From Rotaria sordida (taxonomy: Eukaryota > Rotifera > Eurotatoria > Philodinida > Philodinidae): 64,000 nucleotides of DNA. The notes under the pieces are model-generated. The model searched no databases, was not told the DNA's origin, and was given only the letters and a program-made list of their open reading frames with translations. Within the stretch, counting starts at the first letter, position 1; every line of letters starts with the position of its first letter. A program made the translations under genes and the position numbers. The stretch is from NCBI GenBank assembly GCA_905250125.1, contig CAJNOL010000279.1, forward strand, positions 62,001 to 126,000, written 5' to 3'. Positions 60,239 to 64,000 of this stretch are shown one piece after another.

Positions 60239-63200
60239 TCAATTAGATTGAGTCGATGTCAGAGAAGTTTCTCGATGTAGATCGGTTTTTTCAAGGAAAT
60301 CAAGTTGACTAAGTAGACTCTGTTGAACGATCGTAATCAAATCATTTGCCTATGAAACATAATATAATACTAATAGACTGTATAGACTTTCATCTCATAT
60401 TCTTACATTAGCAGATGAAGAGAGATTTTCTAAATGATAAATCCATACTGCACCATCATTTGTTCCAACTAAGAGAAACTACGCGAAAAAGAAAAACAAT
60501 GATTCTATGTTTATTTTTATTCCTATGAACTTACATCAGAATCTGTAGCATAAGCAATTGATGTTAAAGTACGTTGATTTGTACTATTAGCAATACAAAT
60601 TGGATCAAGTCTGAAATTCATATAAATCATATACAAATAAGAAAAAAAGAAGAAATATTGTACGTGCTCTTAGATAAATCCCATATTTCAATTGTATTTT
60701 CACTAACACAACAAAACATAGTTGATGATTTAGGTGACCAAATAGCATCAAAAAACACTTTTGAATTTGATGATGAAAATATCATAGATGATCGATTATA
60801 TCCAATCATCCATAATCGAACTGTCCAATCTGCACTAGCACTTAAAAATATATTTTCAGCAAATGGTGACCAATGAACTTTATAAACAGGACCTGTATGA
60901 CCTATGTAAGACTCCAAATATTTTTCATTATATATTGTTGAACATCGATGAATAGGTCCTTCATCAGTACCACATAGATAACTAAACACAAAAATAATGT
61001 TATTTATTTAAATGATATAATATAATGAAAACTAACATAGTTTTATCGTTCAGACGAATATCAAAACAAAGACCACCAACAAAATTTGAAAAATATCCAT
61101 TAATATTTGTTTCATCATTTGTTTTTAATATTTGACATGTCGTTTCTGATAAATGATAAGGTTTTAAACGCATCAAATCTAAATATTTTACTGGTTTATT
61201 AACTAACGATACCTTATTTCTTAATTAATACAAAAACTTGTCGATCATAAAAATGCGTTAATTTTTTGTCATACAGAAGATTAAGTTAAATATCATTTTT
61301 TTTTATTAAACTCGTTTTTTTTGAAGGAAAAAGATTCAATATCTCTTGGACTAAAGTCTTCCACTTCCATATATTTCGACTACCATACATGCTATAGGTC
61401 GAGTAATTTGTGTGCACATACTCCACTAAAAATGTAGATCTGAGACACGAGCTTACCTCGATTGTTTAAATGGAATGAGAATTATGATGGATCGCACCTA
61501 TTTATCCTTTTAACTTCATAACTATGAAAAAGAAGAACTTTATGGATCGGTTCATTCTTCATTATTGAGTGATTTATTTTGGTTATCTACGGTATTCATT
61601 TCATCGAAGTATATCGACGTTTCCTAGAATTGTAGCCATTGTTCATGATCATTAAGGTGAAGAAAAACTATTTGCTGACTTTTGAAGATCATCATTCAGT
61701 CATAGTTCTGTGAATTGAGCTTAAACTTGTACATGAGCTTTGTCAGTAGTTAAAGTTCCATGAAAGAATTTTCCATTAACTAAAAATACCATTCGAATAA
61801 TCATCATATTGGTATAGAGAACTCACAAATATGCAGAAATAGCAAACTTCGATTAAATAATCTGATTTTCTGATTAAAAAAAAAGGAACATAGGCTAGAC
61901 TTTATTTGTATACTACAGTATCAAGGATTAATCATGTACTGGATAACAGATAACGAAAGATTTATTAGATAATCTTTTTCAGATTAAAAGCTTGGAACAA
62001 AGATAAATGCCTTTCATCATAATTCCCGTTGTATTTAAGCAATCGAGACGACCCGGTGCTTCTGAACCATTTTCAGATCTCCAGCATGTATAGTAGTCGC
62101 GATATGAAAGGGTTGGAAATTTTTGTCTATTACTGTAACTATGATTTACCAGTTGCTTCAAATTCTTTTCGAAGAATCCATTGTGTAATACGACTATCAG
62201 ATGAAATTGATATTAATGTTTCAATGTTATTCATCTCCGATGAACGATCTCGTTCATGCCATGCTATTTGCCAAACAGGATTTGCATGTTTTTTATCATA
62301 TTCACTGAAAAAAACAATCGAGTTTATGTGATTTTCTTTTTAATTTTACATTGATGTTCTTTTTTTATCTATACTTTGTATCAATAATTGGAGATGTATT
62401 ATTTTGATTAAGATCAAACACACATATATTACCATTGAATAAACCAACCTAATAATAGAGATATTTTATAAAATTAAACATTCTATTATCTTTTACAGCT
62501 AATAAATTTGGACTTTTGAGTGAAAATGATAATGATGTTACACCAGCATCCGTTTGATAATAACGTTCAGGAAACTCAAAATAATAAATATTTTCTAGTA
62601 AAGAAAAAAAGTAAATATATACTTCTGGATTCTTTGCACTCCAACAACAAACGAGGCCTATTAGTAAAAATAGAAAACTAGAATATAACAGAAGATTTTA
62701 ATTTTACCTTCTTTATCATCATTATATTGAAATTTACCATAACCTACAGCTAATAAATCCTAAAATATGAAATATTTAATTAATCTTTGTTATTTTGAAT
62801 TTCATCTCACATGATTTTGTTCATTCCAACATAAACAAGAAACATTTCGATTATGTGTTAGATAACAAGCATAATGCCATAAACGTTCAAGACTAAGATT
62901 TGTATTTTTGATCAATGATAAATTATTTTTATTAAGATATTCATTATTATTATCTTTCATTATCAAATTTCGACTATCTAATATTAATTTTTCAGTAAGA
63001 AACTATTAAGTAAGAATTACATACTGTCTCGATTAACATTAAGATTTGTATTGATACCTCGATAAACAACTTGTTTTATATGATATGTACTCAAATTAAG
63101 AATACGTTCCATAATAAATGCATCAACATCAATATCAGGTAGCTTTTAAAAAGAAGACAAAAGTTAAACTTAAATATTTAATTTGTTTGATATACTTTAT

Positions 63201-63877
63201 TTTTATTGCTATCATTCAATTGAAAACAATTGTTTTTTGAAGAAGTCATCTTTACTAGAGATTCTTGTGAAAAAAATGTCGATGAACCTTAAAATCATAC
63301 ATGATATTCATAAAATAGCCTATACATCTAACTGATTTACTGTGTGATGAAAATGTTTTTGATGATTCACCGGAAAAATGTTTTCCTTCTACATTACTAT
63401 ATTGATATTCATTATGTTTAATCTTATTATCATTTAAATCTTCATTTTTATGTATTACATATTGACGATAGACTTACAAAAAAAAAAATGAAATGTATTT
63501 ACAAAAAAGTTCTATAAACATATTACTTTTGCCTTCATATTGATTAGCTTCGACTGTGGAATCATATAGATCCCATGTATTAGACCATGCTTGTTGTGAC
63601 TAAAAACGTATGAAAACTAAATAAAGATTATGTTCAATCAAAATATACTCGTGTCAATACAGCATCAGTAATAATTTGTTTATGTTTAGGTAAATCATTA
63701 AATGTTTGCATACCACGTTCGATATATAAATCATTGCCTTGTCGATTTTTACATAACTATAATAAAAAGTAAACTTGTCTAAAGTATTCATTAAATTAAT
63801 GAAAATAAAATTCTATAGAAACATATTTTCGAACTTTCATTTTTAACTTCAAATTTTAAACTTTTACTTTTGTTCAT
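60239..63877 (-). CDS. DNAI4: Axonemal dynein intermediate chain 4 (WDR78 type)
   Basis: About fifteen short exons on the minus strand encode a WD40 protein matching DNAI4/WDR78. Near the start an exon at about 63760-63650 reads GNDLYIERGMQTFNDLPKHK, the conserved N-terminal motif. Later exons give QAWSNTWDLYDSTVEANQYE (63600-63535), KLPDIDVDAFIMERILNLST (63145-63080), CCWSAKNPEVY (62650-62620), YYQTDAGVTSLSFSLKSPNL (62595-62505), ANPVWQIAWHERDRSSEM (62305-62160) and the diagnostic blocks GTDEGPIHRCSTIYNEKYLE, GHTGPVYKVHWSPFAENIF, SADWTVRLW and WSPKSSTMFCCVSENTIEIW (60980-60663). The last exon 60353-60239 ends TSTQSN. The protein is part of an inner-arm or ciliary dynein complex needed for ciliary beating. 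The proposed first exon (ATG at 63877, ending after about 10 codons) is weak, so the true start may lie outside the window. One 0.9-kb intron lies at about 61220-62155. Confidence 0.88.
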
Positions 63878-64000
63878 CTATTGTCAAAAAAATATCATCA
63901 CGCGAATTATGTACATTACAAGAAACAACCGATAGTAGTGCAGTACAACACTTATAGTAATCGTAAAAAGTCCCGCTAGCAGGTAAAAGGTACTTGAAGT
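63878..64000. other. Upstream flank of DNAI4 or a further 5' exon
   Basis: Only 123 bp remain to the window edge; nothing can be assigned. Confidence 0.3.

Noticed and set aside
1-64000. tRNA and rRNA genes
   Set aside because: I looked for TPsiC/B-box-like GGTTCGA contexts with paired arms and found none that fold into a cloverleaf; no rRNA landmark was seen.

Overview
The window looks like nuclear DNA of a small intron-rich animal, most likely a bdelloid rotifer. It is AT-rich, most introns are 50-75 bp with GT-AG ends, and the conserved genes are metazoan. Two lineage hints point to bdelloids: copies of the hexamer TGTGGG, which is the bdelloid telomere repeat, and a decayed ADP-ribosyltransferase-like gene of a type I associate with bdelloid genomes. 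This assignment is inference; no search was run.

The left 18 kb behaves like an accessory or subtelomere-like zone. It holds the start of a fungal-type GT15 mannosyltransferase (1-609, minus), a T4 Rnl1-type RNA ligase carrying a spliceosomal intron (4803-6807, minus), a head-to-head pair of short telomere-like arrays (7840-7894) lying next to a truncated ART pseudogene (about 7938-8740, plus), and an intronless divergent argininosuccinate-synthase-like gene (10879-12399, minus). Around these lie decayed TPR and transposon fragments and long stretches without genes. The three enzyme genes belong to families that are not typical of animals or are strongly divergent, so horizontal acquisition is the leading reading.

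From 18.7 kb to the end the window is an ordinary conserved gene block, mostly on the minus strand: an unrecognised multi-exon gene interrupted by an assembly gap (18694-21665), a coiled-coil protein (23997-27958), a GPR158/GPR179-type class C receptor (29036-32169), the H/ACA snoRNP assembly factor NAF1 (35749-37645), a VWA protein with a Sec23/24-type zinc ribbon and a repeat-rich tail (37873-41143), mitofusin (43133-49257), then on the plus strand the ciliary transition-zone protein TMEM237 (50636-53812), on the minus strand a small FPRI-amide neuropeptide precursor (53997-54551), on the plus strand a POU-like homeobox gene (55918-57112), and on the minus strand the axonemal dynein intermediate chain DNAI4/WDR78 (60239-63877). 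Exon phases were checked for most of these genes and give uninterrupted proteins of family-typical length.

Introns and intergenic spaces are loaded with non-autonomous elements: four or five unrelated foldback (long inverted repeat) elements, one 765-bp element with 95-bp inverted ends and an 8-bp flanking duplication inside a mitofusin intron, a nested cluster at 57.5-59.8 kb with two TG...CA bounded direct repeats, and one older dispersed repeat pair. Two runs of exactly 100 N (775-874, 18954-19053) are scaffold gaps of unknown true size.
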